NCBI GenBank assembly: GCA_037951105.1
Contig: JBAMJV010008503.1
Coordinates: 1-64,000 of the forward strand
DNA: 64,000 bases
Reading direction: 5' to 3'
Source: Echinarachnius parma
Taxonomy: Eukaryota; Echinodermata; Echinoidea; Clypeasteroida; Echinarachniidae
The position numbers were made by a program, and so were the translations under genes. Of this stretch, positions 45,708 to 57,178 are shown in pieces. Within the stretch, counting starts at the first letter, position 1. Each line of letters begins with the position of its first letter. The notes below the pieces were generated by a model that was given only the letters and a program-made list of their open reading frames with translations, did no database searches and had not been told where the DNA came from.

Positions 45708-47808
45708 ATTCAAAAATTATTTACGTCAAGTGAACTGGGATGATGTTTTAGAAGATTCTGATCCAAATACTGCGTATGAAACTTGGGCTGTTAAGTATAA
45801 TATAGTTTTGAATAAACATGCTCCTTTAAAAAGAAAAAGAGTGCGTCAAAAAGAGTCATCCTGGATTAATGATGATATATTGAATAAAATACGTGAACGA
45901 GACCGTATGAAACGTAAAGCTAAACGTACTAAACTAGATAGTGATTGGACTTTGTATAAAAAATCAAGAAATTCTGTGACGGCAATGATAAGGAGAGCAA
46001 AACGTTCATACGTCTCTGAAAGTATTTTGAATAATACAGGTGATAGCACAACAATGTGGAAGTCATTGAGGCGCATAATGCCTAAAAAACTAAATGTTGG
46101 CTCTATTCCAAAAATTACTGTTGATAGAAAAGAAATAACAGGTTCAAAAAATATAGCATCATGTTTTAATGATTATTTTGTTGATTTAGCTACACGAAGG
46201 AAAGAGACCAGAAAGTTTGGTACTAATATGGAGCAGTATATGACTCCCGTTGATTCTATATTTAGGTTTAAAGAAATTTCCCAAGAGGATGTTTTGAAAT
46301 GTATACATGGTATTGCAAGGAACAAGGCCACTGGCCTTGATCAATTCCCCGCTAGTGTTGTTAAAGACTCTATTGAATGTATTGTTCAACCACTTACACA
46401 CATCATCAATTTATCACTAGTGACGGGGAAAATCCCCGATGCTTGGAAAAAGGCTCGTGTAACTCCCATACACAAAAGTGGAGATACCTCAGACCCCACA
46501 AATTATAGACCGATTTCGATCCTTCCTATTTTGTCAAAAGTATTGGAAAAATTGGTATTTAATCAAGTATATGATTATTTGTCTGTAAATAATTTACTGA
46601 ATCAAAATCAACATGGTTTTCGCACTAACCATTCTACTTTAACTGCCCTTATGTCTTTGACTGATGACATGATCAAATCTATAGATGAAGGAAATGTAGT
46701 TGGTGTTGTTACACTAGACTTAGAAAAGGCTTTTGACTTGATATCTTTCGACATATTATTGAAAAAACTAAAATACTTTGGCTTTGACCAAACAGTTATT
46801 AAATGGTTTCAGAATTATTTCTTGGGTAGAGAGCAATCCACATTAGTAAATGGAAGTTTATCTTCGAGCCGAACTGTAAAAAGTGGTGTACCCCAGGGTA
46901 GTATACTTGGGCCGTTATTATTTATTATTACATTGAATGATATACATAAATCTGTTAATACATGTTCAATCTCTCTTTACGCTGATGATACATGTATGTA
47001 CTATGTTTCAAAGGATCCCAAAGATTTAGAGAAATCAATTAATGATGACTTGAAGTCTATAATGCGTTGGTTTTCAAGTAATGAACTTTTGCTTAATATA
47101 CCCAAAAGTCAATTTATGTTAGTTGGATCAAAACACAATTTGCGCCAGTTTTCTGATGTTATAATAAGTATTGGTAATACAAAATTACAGAAAGTTACGG
47201 AGTGTAAACATCTTGGGGTCATGCTTGATTGTAATCTTTCATGGGACCAGCAAATAGACTTTGTAAGGAAAAAGGCACTAAAAACATTCCACGCTCTCAG
47301 ACGAGTGAGGCAGTTCGTAGATAAAACGACGTTTCTTGTACTTTATAAGACTTTGATTCAACCCCACTTTGATAATAATAGTTTGATTTGGATGAATGGG
47401 CATCTTACACAGTTAAATCGCCTTCAGGTTATACAAAATAAATGCTTACGTTTGGTACTTGGTGTAAATAGTCGCTTCAATAGAGAAACTTTATATAGAA
47501 CCCTTGGTGTCGATCAACTGGAAGTTCGCCGAAAGAAACAAGCTTTGGTTTTTATGTTTAAGTTACTACACAATCTTGCCCCTCCATTGTTGTCATCCCG
47601 CATAGAGTTAAAACCCCACTTAGATTATAGATTGCGACATGCAAACACCCAAATTGAATTGCCTCGACCCCGCACAAACTTTATTCGAAATAGCCCATTA
47701 TATGATGCATCAAAACTGTTTAACATTCTACCTATTTATTTACGAATTATACACGACGTTAAGATATTTAAAAAGGAAATTATGAAGCTACCCATACTAG
47801 ATTTATAA
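45679..47808 (+). CDS. LINE ORF2 reverse transcriptase, 709 codons
   Basis: A long open frame with a basic linker (WINDDILNKIRERDRMKRKAK), then RT: NKATGLDQFPA, NYRPISILPILSKVLEKLV, QHGFRTNHSTLTALM, VTLDLEKAFDLISFDIL (catalytic Asp), GVPQGSILGPLLFIITLND, YADDTCMYY (catalytic Asp pair), HLGVMLDCNLSWDQQI, LYKTLIQPHFDN, LQVIQNKCLRLVLG, and a C-terminal SPLYDASKLFNILP, IFKKEIMK. It copies LINE RNA at a nicked target. All RT residues I can check are intact, which makes this the youngest LINE here, but it lacks most of the endonuclease and is shifted relative to the rest of it. The apparent ATG is internal to the old polyprotein. Confidence 0.9.
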   Translation: MLILAICVDKFKNYLRQVNWDDVLEDSDPNTAYETWAVKYNIVLNKHAPLKRKRVRQKESSWINDDILNKIRERDRMKRKAKRTKLDSDWTLYKKSRNSVTAMIRRAKRSYVSESILNNTGDSTTMWKSLRRIMPKKLNVGSIPKITVDRKEITGSKNIASCFNDYFVDLATRRKETRKFGTNMEQYMTPVDSIFRFKEISQEDVLKCIHGIARNKATGLDQFPASVVKDSIECIVQPLTHIINLSLVTGKIPDAWKKARVTPIHKSGDTSDPTNYRPISILPILSKVLEKLVFNQVYDYLSVNNLLNQNQHGFRTNHSTLTALMSLTDDMIKSIDEGNVVGVVTLDLEKAFDLISFDILLKKLKYFGFDQTVIKWFQNYFLGREQSTLVNGSLSSSRTVKSGVPQGSILGPLLFIITLNDIHKSVNTCSISLYADDTCMYYVSKDPKDLEKSINDDLKSIMRWFSSNELLLNIPKSQFMLVGSKHNLRQFSDVIISIGNTKLQKVTECKHLGVMLDCNLSWDQQIDFVRKKALKTFHALRRVRQFVDKTTFLVLYKTLIQPHFDNNSLIWMNGHLTQLNRLQVIQNKCLRLVLGVNSRFNRETLYRTLGVDQLEVRRKKQALVFMFKLLHNLAPPLLSSRIELKPHLDYRLRHANTQIELPRPRTNFIRNSPLYDASKLFNILPIYLRIIHDVKIFKKEIMKLPILDL

Positions 47809-48096
47809 TTCATGTGCATATTAGTTGTTCAATGATTGTTTTACTCATGTATATATACTTATGCCTATTGGTTTCCTCGTTCATTCTGATTAGTAAATTA
47901 TTATTACCCCAATCTTTGTAAATATGTTTTATTTTCCCCTGTTTAAATAACTTGTTTGTAATTAATATTTTGTATTATTTTATGTATTTCTGTATTCCTT
48001 TGTCTCACCGCCCTGCTGAAAACAGCTTGTAGCTGAAAGCGGGCATTTTATTATTGTATATACCGTGATTAAATAAAATAAACAAACAAACAAACA
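47809..48096 (+). mobile_element. 3' UTR of the 45.5-kb LINE with hairpins and AAAC tail
   Basis: Contains GCCCTGCTGAAAACAGC and GCTTGTAGCTGAAAGCGGGC, which fold into an outer stem GCCC/GGGC (48010-48044) with two small inner hairpins. The tail is (CAAA)n to 48096. The 5-base AACTT occurs on both sides of the insertion (45473-45477 and 48097-48101), and the empty site reads continuously at about 59787 in element P copy 2. Confidence 0.8.
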
Positions 48097-48887
48097 AACT
48101 TATTACCTACATCTTGCAGAAAACCCTATTTGATTTGCTTCAGTGGTCATGGAGAATGGGAATCTTTATACATCATGTCAGATGTCCCTTCCCTCCAGGT
48201 TTTGTAGGAAGACGCGTTGTCCATTGTGTTCACGCCTTACATACTAAGTTGTTCATTGTGTTCTCGCACAAAAATATCTTTTGAGAAAGTAACTTCTTGT
48301 TTCCTGCATTTTCAACTAACGAAATAAATAATGAATGAAATGAAGTAAAAGGGAATCATATTTCTGAGTTTTGCAAACATTAGTAAGGTGTGAACATTAA
48401 TGATTAAAGAGAAAATTAAATCATTAACTCATGAAAGACTTGATTTGAGCTCTTCCTCCTTTATGGTTTTTTTCACATCCTTCAACAACAAAACCTCACA
48501 CGAGTACACACCATTGATATAAAGGTATGCACACAATTTGAATTAATTCGTTAGTTGCCCTGGCAGTTGTGAGCAAAATATTTCCACTTATGTGGGTGCC
48601 AAGAGCATCCAAGTGTCAAACTTGGAAGAAACGGACCCATGACATTATTTACAAAGATCTCCAATTCTCCATGACCACTGAAGCAAATCAAATAGGATTT
48701 TATGCAAGATGTACGTAATAAGTTATAGTTTCATACCCTGAAATATTATTCTGATTGATCTCTGTAAAGTTATCGTTGCAGAAAGTCCCGTTGTAATTAA
48801 TGTTGGGACATACGGTAGTGGACATATCAGATAACAACAATATACATTGTATCAAACACTCATCACTTTTTGCACTTGTCAACAAAG

Positions 48888-49965
48888 TTACTAGATCCCT
48901 TTAATAATTATGTTAATTTCGATGAAATGTCCTCTCTCGTGCTCTAAATTCCTATAAGCTTCCTATTCCATGCATCGTTCTTCAGTCATTTGGTCCACAC
49001 CCACTCATCCCATTCGTATTGTCCATGTTTCATTGTCTTTTGTATATTCATGTCCAAGTTGTATTTGCTCTCTTTATTACACACTGTTTTCTTTAAAAAA
49101 AAGAAAAATCATTATTATGTAACCGATGTTGTTGAATCTGCTGCTATGTCAGTGGTTATGTAACCCGTTTATTGTTTAGTGGCAGTCGGTAGTTCCATGC
49201 GGTGCTCAAAACAGTTGATAGCGGTTTAAAAGATACTGATTATATCCGTTGTTAGAGATACCCAAGAGGAGATATGAATTATACACTTATATGTAACATT
49301 AAGCGTAAATACCATTTAAAGAGACGCAGGGAAAAGGCAACATCGCAAGACAATGTTAATATCAGACACAATGGTGATAATATATCATAATGATATACAT
49401 TCTAACAAAAATCACCTTTGCACTCGTGTCTTTATGTCTTTGTTCTCGGTGCATTGTCGATATGAGTTGACGCTACTCAGAAAGGATTTTGGATCTTCAT
49501 TTCCATTCCCTGCACTTCAGGGCATTCCGTGGGATCTTGAAAGGAAAGTAACCCTTCTGAGAGTATGTAATAATTAAGGACTGTGTTGTTCTTTAAAAGT
49601 TATCCATTAACTATGTACAAATTCAACCAAATTTATTTGGAGCTTTCACAATTCACCGACACAACGGTGATAATAAATCAGAATGTCATATATTCTAACA
49701 AAAATCACCTTTGCAATAATGACTTGCACCCATAAATATGGTGTTAACAGAAGCATGAAATTAAATTATTTTTTTTTGAAACGTCTTCTTAATAACGGAG
49801 ATATTTATAATTTAATGAAACACGTTCCGGAACGCTTTTTAGTTGCATTCAAAATCAATGGTTAGTAGTTAATAGACTCTGGCATCCATTTTCAATATTT
49901 GCACTAGATAATTATGATAAACAGCGTTGAAACGTTTACACATCATTCAGAAGAATATTTATATG
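48888..49965 (+). repeat. Direct duplication, left copy
   Basis: The text from the T3 end (AGATCCCTTTAATAATTATG) through CCATTTAAAGAGACGCAGGG and on to about 49965 recurs at 50610-51545 in the same orientation, offset about 1.72 kb, with small indels. The duplication starts inside the right end of T3 copy B and so is younger than that insertion. The frames at 49353 and 51097 are the same duplicated sequence; no gene is recognised. Confidence 0.85.
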
Positions 49966-50065
49966 ATATTGGTATATAATTGAAGTCTCAAATATAATTT
50001 TATGACATGAATGTATTTCACTTGTCCCTATTGATTACAATGATATTACTAATATTAGTAGTTAT

Positions 50066-50066
50066 A

Positions 50067-50122
<56 letters not shown>

Positions 50123-50216
50123 GAAGAAGAAGAAGAATAATATGAATAGATACCAAAACTACTACTACTACTACTATAACTACTATTACTACTACTACTA
50201 CTACTACTGCTACTAT

Positions 50217-50311
<95 letters not shown>

Positions 50312-50312
50312 T
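50066..50312. repeat. AAT, AAG and ACT triplet microsatellites
   Basis: (AAT)n at about 50066-50123, a short (AAG)n, then (ACT)n to about 50312. Poly-Asn, poly-Tyr and poly-Ser frames are read-throughs of these repeats. Confidence 0.95.
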
Positions 50313-50609
50313 TTATATAATGTTTCACCTCTTTTGCTGAAAGTTGCTAAATGAATTTAAAATAATTAAATGATTGTGTCATGGCATTGGTACCGGAAGT
50401 GAGGGAGAAATATATGACTGCCCCCAAACATTCGAATGACTTGGATACGTCACTGTTTGTATCATATAAAGTTTTAAACTAATATCTAACAATAGGATGG
50501 TGGGCATTCCCCGCAAATCGAATCTGAGACTTCCAGATTGTAAGACTGGCGCTGAAATAATGCTCTGCCACTGCACTTTTGAGGACCTAATCTACATACA
50601 TTAACAGTA

Positions 50610-51545
50610 ACAAAGTTACCAGATCCCTTTAATAATTATGTTAATTTCGATGAAATATCCTCTCTCGTGCTCTTAATTCCTATAAGCTTCCTATTCCATA
50701 CTTTCTTCAGTCATTTGGTCCACACCCACTCATCCCATTCGTATTATCCATGTTTCATTGTCTTTTGTATATTCATGTCCAAGTTTTTTTTACTGTCTTT
50801 ACTACACACTGTTTTCTTGTGTAACCGATGTTGTTGAATATGCTGCTATGTCAGTGGTTATGTAACCCATTTATTGTTTAGTGGCAGTCGGTAGTGCCAT
50901 GCGGTGCCGGTTGGAAAACTTATGGCAGCCTCCAGTGTTCAGTCAAAACAGTTGATAGTGGTTTAAAAGATACTGATTATTTCCGTTGTTAGAGATACCC
51001 AAGAGGAAATATGAATTATACAGTTATATGTAACATTAAGCGTAAATACCATTTAAAGAGACGCAGGGAAAAGGCAACATCGCAAGATCAGACACAATGG
51101 TGATAACATATCATAATGACATACATTCTAACAAAAATCACCTTTGCACTCGTGTCTTTCTGTCTTTGTTCTCGGTGCATTGTCGATATGAGTTGACGCT
51201 ACTCATTGGAAAAGACTTTGGATCTTCATTTCCATTCCCTGCACTTCAGGGCATTCCGTGGGATCTTGAAAGGGAATTACCCCTTCTGAGAGTATGTAAT
51301 AATTAAGGACTGTGTTGTTCTTTAGAAGTTATCCATTAACTATGTACAAATTCAACCAAATTTATGTGGAGCTATCACAATTCACCGACACAACGGTGAT
51401 AATAAATCATAATGTCATATATTCTTTAAAAATATCACCTTTGCAATAATGACTTGCACCCATGAATATGGTGTTAACAGAAGCATGAAATTTGTTTAAT
51501 TTTTTTTTAAACGTCTTCTTAATAACGGAGATATTTATAATTGAA
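50610..51545 (+). repeat. Direct duplication, right copy
   Basis: Second copy of 48888-49965, including a stub of the T3 right end. It carries an extra GCCGGTTGGAAAACTTATGG-type stretch near 50905 absent from the left copy. Confidence 0.85.
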
Positions 51546-51715
51546 TGAAACAATAATTGACAAGAGAATATAAACATCATTATGCGTAAATAAACGAACA
51601 TATATACATTGAATATGATATGTGAAAAAAAAAACACCTTGGCAACATTTTTTGCGACATTTAACAAAATGCGAAGAATATGCTAATACAATGAGTAGCT
51701 CGATCCACAGCACAA

Positions 51716-54090
51716 TAGGCGGAGGGCCAAAGTCGAAAAAGGTGACTTTCTGCTGCCAGATCTCCACAATAAGTTTAAACCGATTTTATTTGCAAGTATT
51801 TTTAATGAGACCAATTAATTCAGAGGTCTACCTCAAAAAAATTGTTGCGAACACCTTCAAATCCAAGATGGCGTCCAAAAAAGTAGCCGTTTTGACTTGA
51901 TATAGATAATTGGCAAAATTTACCAAATGACACCTGAGTACAGCATGATTTTGCAGTCATATGAAAGACAATAAAATTTCCTATAATCTGATATCAAACA
52001 CCATGCGTTTCAGAATATGTAACACGCTCATTTTTAGCCCCAAATTAAAATTTTAGGAATTTTGTCCCAACAATATGAAATTATTGATTTACATAAAATG
52101 GCATAAATCAATCATTATATTAGAAGTTGAAATAATACTTTTCAGAAAACTGCCCAGTTATACCAACACTACTCTGTGACAATGTGTACCGTATCTGAAC
52201 AAACAGTTATTACACGTGGAAATCAGAATTTGATATCTACAAAAAGGGTAGTTTTGCATGATTTCTTATCCTGTACAGGGTGTCTCAAAAATGTGTAATC
52301 TTTACTATAGGATTTGTGTACTAAATAATTGCATCAATCTAGCGACACCTTCAATTCCAGTTATAAAAAATCAACATTAGGCTACCTGTAATATGATGAA
52401 TATTCCACCATCATTTTGTAATCCGCGTAGATGTCGTGTCTGTCTTGTATTTGTTTAACTGCATTTATCATAAATCAAGCGCTAAAAATGAACTTATTTC
52501 CACTACCCATGGAGCATTCCTGTCAGCTGCATACTGACGCGCCTGCCATGCCTATTGCGAATTCGAATCATACATGGGTGCCCATGAAGTTTTTAAAACA
52601 TTGTTAAGATCATGTTCAGTATCTTGATACTAAAATACATAATATGAGGGACACATGTGCAGAGCGTATTCGAACACCATCTTGATCGCAAGGCACGCCC
52701 CCTTCATCCTCTGATTTCTTATTACATGTATTTGGAGACCATTAAGGTCTGTACAAATTAGCTGACTTAGTATTAAAACAAAACAAACTCAATTGCTAAA
52801 CCAATATGTACAACACCGAAAAGCCTAGCTAACAGCAAGCCGAATGTTTATTTTTTGTGCACTACCCTGTACTCGTGTAACCATGATAACAGCCGATTAT
52901 AGACAGAAATAGACCAAATCACCAATGGTTTATTAACAAAACTTAAAATTAGCAGGTAAAGGCCTTGTCATTTCACATGTTCACGCGAAAATTAGTGTGC
53001 ATAATGCGGCTTGTGGTAGCCCGATATATGATTTATTGTATTTCTATTGTTGCTGTTACTATGGTTACAAATGTACACGGTGATACAAACAGTTACTATA
53101 CGATAAACATAATAGTTTTATATTCAACGTTTCCTTCGAACCATGAAAACGAATTTGCATGAGGTCCAGCTTAACTGTGGTGTTCCGAATAATATACCGA
53201 AATAATGTATCATCAAGCGTAATCATGTTAAAAACATGATCATCCAGATATGGTCAGTCCAACTGTAAAGGACGCGCGCCTCCCATTCGAATATTGCAAT
53301 GAATAGTGCACTTTGCATGATTGATTTATTACACATGCAGTGCAATTATACCGACACACTATATTCGTGTATTGCAAACCGATGGTGGCATATTCATGAC
53401 ATAAAAGAAGAAAACTGAAGGTTTTGTTAAAAACGGGAATGAACAATATGTGAATTTTTCTGAGCATTTCTTGAATAAAGTCCGTAAACAAGAATTACAT
53501 TTGTTGGGGCACTCTGTATAGTGTTCGAAATCGTAAAAAATGCTGTATTTGTCAATATCAAATGCTGACTTCCAGTTATTATAACTTTTTGTTAAGATAC
53601 GGTACACACTTGGAATTTTTACAGAGTATTGCTGATATAACTGGACAGTTTTCTGAAAAGTATTAATTCAAATCCCAATACAATGATTGATTTATGCTGA
53701 ATTATGCAAATCAATAAATTACTATTATTGGGAAAAAATGCCTACAATTTAAGTTTGGGGCTAAAATTGACCGTGTTACATATCCTGAAACCCATGGTGT
53801 TGGTAACAGATTATAGGAATCATATTGTCTTTAATATGATTGCAAAATTATGCTGATTTCAGATATCGTTTGGGAAATTTCGCGAATTATCTAGAGCAAC
53901 TCGAAACGGCTACTTTTGTGGACGCCATCTTGGATTTGGAGGTGTTCGCAACAAATTTGTTGAGGTAGACCTCTGAATTAATTTGTCTCATTAAAAATAC
54001 TTGCAAATAAAATCGGTTTAAACTTGTTGTGGAGATCTGGCAACCTAACTCCTTAAGGAAGCCACTTTTTCGACTTTGGCCCTCCGCCTA
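51716..54090. mobile_element. Long-arm TA foldback with central insert
   Basis: GGCGGAGGGCCAAAGTCGAA at the left and its inverse at the right, each bordered by TA (51716-51717 and 54089-54090). The arms 51718-52273 and 53519-54088 match over about 0.55 kb (for example TCCAAGATGGCGTCC and GGACGCCATCTTGGA). The space between the arms is filled by a mariner-like element alone. A relic of the same arm lies near 4862. The frame at 51622-51900 is arm sequence. Confidence 0.85.
52276..53516. mobile_element. Mariner-like 1.24-kb insert at the foldback centre
   Basis: Ends CAGGGTGTCTCAAAAATG and an imperfect inverse ending GGGGCACTCTG, flanked by TA (52274-52275 and 53517-53518). Size and ends fit a mariner relic, but I see no transposase frame with the catalytic Asp motifs, so it is either decayed or a non-autonomous relative. 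Confidence 0.6.
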
Positions 54091-54189
54091 CAAATCAAAA
54101 TTTAAAATAAATAATCAAAATATTTCATTTTGTCCTAAGAAAACTGGTGCATACTAATCCTACAAAATCGACATAATTGTTTAGAACCG

Positions 54190-54779
54190 CTTTTAAATGT
54201 TTGTGTATTTATAAAAACCATGCAGAACAAAGAAACAAACTAACATAATTTATTCGTTTAAGCGACATGAGAGTTATATTATCCGTGCTGCTGATGATGA
54301 TTACCTCGATATACTTTATATTTATGATTATAATAATGCTTATTACTTGCTAGATTGCTTGCTTGATTTGAGTAATTGTTGATTGAATAATTAGCGTATG
54401 AAAACAGATCATTACAGCGGGATTAATGTTTTTGATTGATCGATATTGTGCATGTGATGTTTTGTTGAAATAGTGATTAGATAGAGAGATAATCAACAAC
54501 TATTTAAAAACCTCTTTTGTACAGTTTTGAAAAGAGGAAGCATTTTTAATTTTTTGTAACGGCAGGTTCAAAATTATAAAATAATTGTGAGGCCCCACAA
54601 TTATTACAAATGGTTATGTTTATGGATATTTCAGCTATTTCTAAACCGATTTTGAAGTAATAAAGTTTATTCTGTCATTAAAATTGTATGCTCTTCCCGA
54701 ATTGACCCTCAGTTTTTTAATTATCTCAGAAACAAATTATTTTGTGTAGCGCCCTCTATACCAAAGCCCAACTATCCCT
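54190..54779. repeat. Inverted duplication, left arm, with T1 copy h
   Basis: 54190-54445 is the inverse of 59018-59285 (for example GAGAGTTATATTATCCGTG), and continues into a truncated T1 copy (54446-54779, TTAA at 54780-54783) that is the inverse of T1-j. The T1-h centre is palindromic (AATTGTG-AGGCCCCACAATT type). Confidence 0.8.
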
Positions 54780-54783
54780 TTAA

Positions 54784-55486
54784 GTTGTGCCATGCACTGT
54801 TGAGAATTTGGGCCAACGTGAGTCTAAGGTGGTCACAAACCAACAAGTTTTTCAGTTTCCCTTTTGAAAAAGAAAAACCGCCGTATGAAGGCCATTCTTT
54901 GTGAAAGAGTGGCGTTCCGTATAATGTACGTGCAAGGCAGGCCAGGAACCCCTTACGTTCGATTGAATATTTGTTTTAACTGCCTTTAAAGTTATCAAGT
55001 CAATAAGTAAGTCATTTGTGGCAAAAACGGGACTTCGAAAGGGAAATTACCGCGGATTTCTTTTTCGTATCATCATCATTGTTACGAACAGTATTTCGTG
55101 GTGGGAATTATAAGTGTAAAACCAAGCCCTTAAGATTATAGAGTTAACAGTAATTGAAAATCAAAACGGCACTTAAAAGGGAAATTTCCGCGTTATGTTT
55201 TTCTTATCATCACAATTGTTTGGAAAATGATTGTGTAAGTGTAAAACCAAACCATTAACATATAAAGTAAACAATGATTTGAAAATACCTTTTCGAAGCA
55301 GGTGGAAAGAATGTGCACTTTGTGCCGGAATTATCTATGTTGTCATGTCGTTGTCTTTATACAGGGTAACCTCTTTAGAATAAACAGCTTTAAGGGAGCG
55401 TCCTGTATACTCGATATCTATTGAGTTTAATTTTCTTGTAAAAATTTGAAGGGAAAAAAAGAAAATATGATGTGGGGCATGCATGA
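54784..55486. other. Non-coding with a 139-bp tandem pair
   Basis: GGGAAATTACCGCGG and GTGTAAAACCAA text recurs about 139 bases later (55005-55290). No gene recognised. Confidence 0.5.
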
Positions 55487-55490
55487 TTAA

Positions 55491-55860
55491 AGGGACTTTG
55501 CTGACATTTGCAACAAGTGATGAATGGATGATACAATGTACATTGTGGTTATTTGATATGTCCACTGTGTATTGTGTGAAAATTTCAAGTTAAATGGACT
55601 TTATATGGCCGAGTAATGAGCAAAAATGCAAAGTGATATTCATTAACTCATTACACTGACTTTGTACACGGTTTCGACGGTACAGTGGATAATTAATCAT
55701 CTGAACACTTCAATCGTAAATATCTTTTTAACGAAAGGGAAATTCGAATAACCGAAACCTGTCCCATGCTGTTACTGTTAATACGAATACAATAAGGTAT
55801 GAGGGAACCGCTAGAATTCCAATTGGATTTTGAGGATTTGGACATTGTTACCAAGTCCCG
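55491..55860. mobile_element. TTAA element T3, copy C, uninterrupted
   Basis: Inverted relative to copies A and B, TTAA at 55487-55490 and 55861-55864, 370 bp. It serves as the empty-site reference for both nested insertions in copies A and B. Confidence 0.85.
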
Positions 55861-55864
55861 TTAA

Positions 55865-56442
55865 AGGGCTATTCGGGAATGTTCAAACCTCCAAATCTTC
55901 GTTAAAAATCACAATTGGATAATGTAATAAAAATACTGTGCGTGAAATGTCCAATTTATTAAACATTGGGATTTGTTTGATTTAGTTCCAAATGACACAT
56001 ACAAATTGCCATATTTCATTTTTCAAGTGGTGAAGATTATGCCGTGAGACTTACACAGAATGTATGGACTGCTGTATCTTACCGTAATCATGGTAATTAT
56101 CGTTAATCATTCCAGCAGTGTGTTCAGATTTTAACATTCCAATTCCTGATTAGCCCTATAAATAATTGTTGTATTATGGTCAAGAAATGCAAACTGTTAA
56201 TTGCCGAGTTATTGTTATAGGTTTCTACGCAATCGAAAGTACATGTATTCCAAGTATGCTTTCACATTTAATACATTGTATATCAATAACGAAGGAGAAT
56301 CAGGCAAATTCAGGTAAGGAAAAAAGGAGCTCAATAGAACCGTTAATAAAGTTATATATATTTTGGGGGTTTTCGAGAAAGTTACAATATAAATTTTCCT
56401 AGTACGTTGAATTATTACCTATTTTTTAAATCTAAGATCATA
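55865..56442. other. Non-coding, nothing recognised
   Basis: AT-rich. The frame at 56166-56402 has no identifiable features. Confidence 0.4.
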
Positions 56443-56446
56443 TTAA

Positions 56447-56805
56447 AGGGATGCCTGTAAAGTGTCTAACTCCACGAAAATTACTTGGAGCTTCCTCATT
56501 TCTCTTCTGCCGTGTTGTTTAGCTTATGGTAAGAGAAGAATAAAATAGGGTTAGATTTTTTCAAATGCCCCTTTAGTATGACGATATCTATCATTCAGCT
56601 CAAAAGCGTTAATTAACGGTCATAAACCTCATAAACCTCCGTTGTAAAAGCTGACGCATATTTTCGCTTTTTTAACCAGGAAAGCAGTGTTCCTTTTCAA
56701 TGAAACTTTCACACATCATTCGGACATATCTTATAATGATTTTGGTACAGGCTTGAGGTGTCAAATCTCATTTTGGGCAATATCTGACACTTTACAGGTG
56801 CACCT
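56447..56805. mobile_element. TTAA MITE T2, copy 4
   Basis: T2 ends (left end altered to AGGGATGCCTGTAAAGTGTC) and TTAA on both sides (56443-56446 and 56806-56809). It is an independent insertion, more diverged than the three copies at 27-30 kb. Confidence 0.85.
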
Positions 56806-56959
56806 TTAATGAAGAAGTTATTGTGTTCCAAACACTCCCTAATCGGAGAGAACAACGACACACAATTTTGAGCACTTGAGCACTATTTAGTGATAATTAT
56901 ACAGCACTTTATAGATAACAAGTTTTCCTTATTTACAATTTCAATTTTATTTCACATTT

Positions 56960-57147
56960 CGTTTCATTTCATTTATTCAACCATAAAAACATAACAAAAA
57001 ATCGCAACATTTAGACATGAATACACTGTTTTATGGTTCGGACCATTAAGAAAGCATGGCTTGTAAAAAAATGGCCCTTAAACATACATATAAAATAAAA
57101 CATACAAAATATAACTAATACAGATCACGCGCATACAACACACACAT

Positions 57148-57178
<31 letters not shown>

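Larger units (their letters stand above)
45136..48815. mobile_element. TA foldback element P, copy 1, in T3
   Basis: Ends CCGTATGTCCCAAAATGAAT and the inverse GTTGGGACATACGG, flanked by TA (45134-45135 and 48816-48817). T3 copies A and C show the uninterrupted host. The long inverted arms contain CAACGGGACTTTCTGCAACG. The left arm sequence occurs twice (45150-45230 and 45393-45476). The 45.5-48.1-kb LINE is inserted inside. Copy 2 lies at 59693-60140. Confidence 0.85.
44839..48900. mobile_element. TTAA element T3, copy B (interrupted)
   Basis: Left end AGGGACTTAGTAAAATTGTC after TTAA at 44835-44838; right end CTAGATCCCT before TTAA at 48901-48904. Its own sequence is 44839-45133 plus 48818-48900. 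Everything between is nested insertion. Confidence 0.85.

Noticed and set aside
50007..50354. Poly-Asn/poly-Tyr and poly-Ser frames
   Set aside because: Direct translations of AAT and ACT microsatellites.
52276..53516. Intact mariner transposase
   Set aside because: No frame of adequate length or catalytic Asp motifs was found between the TA borders.
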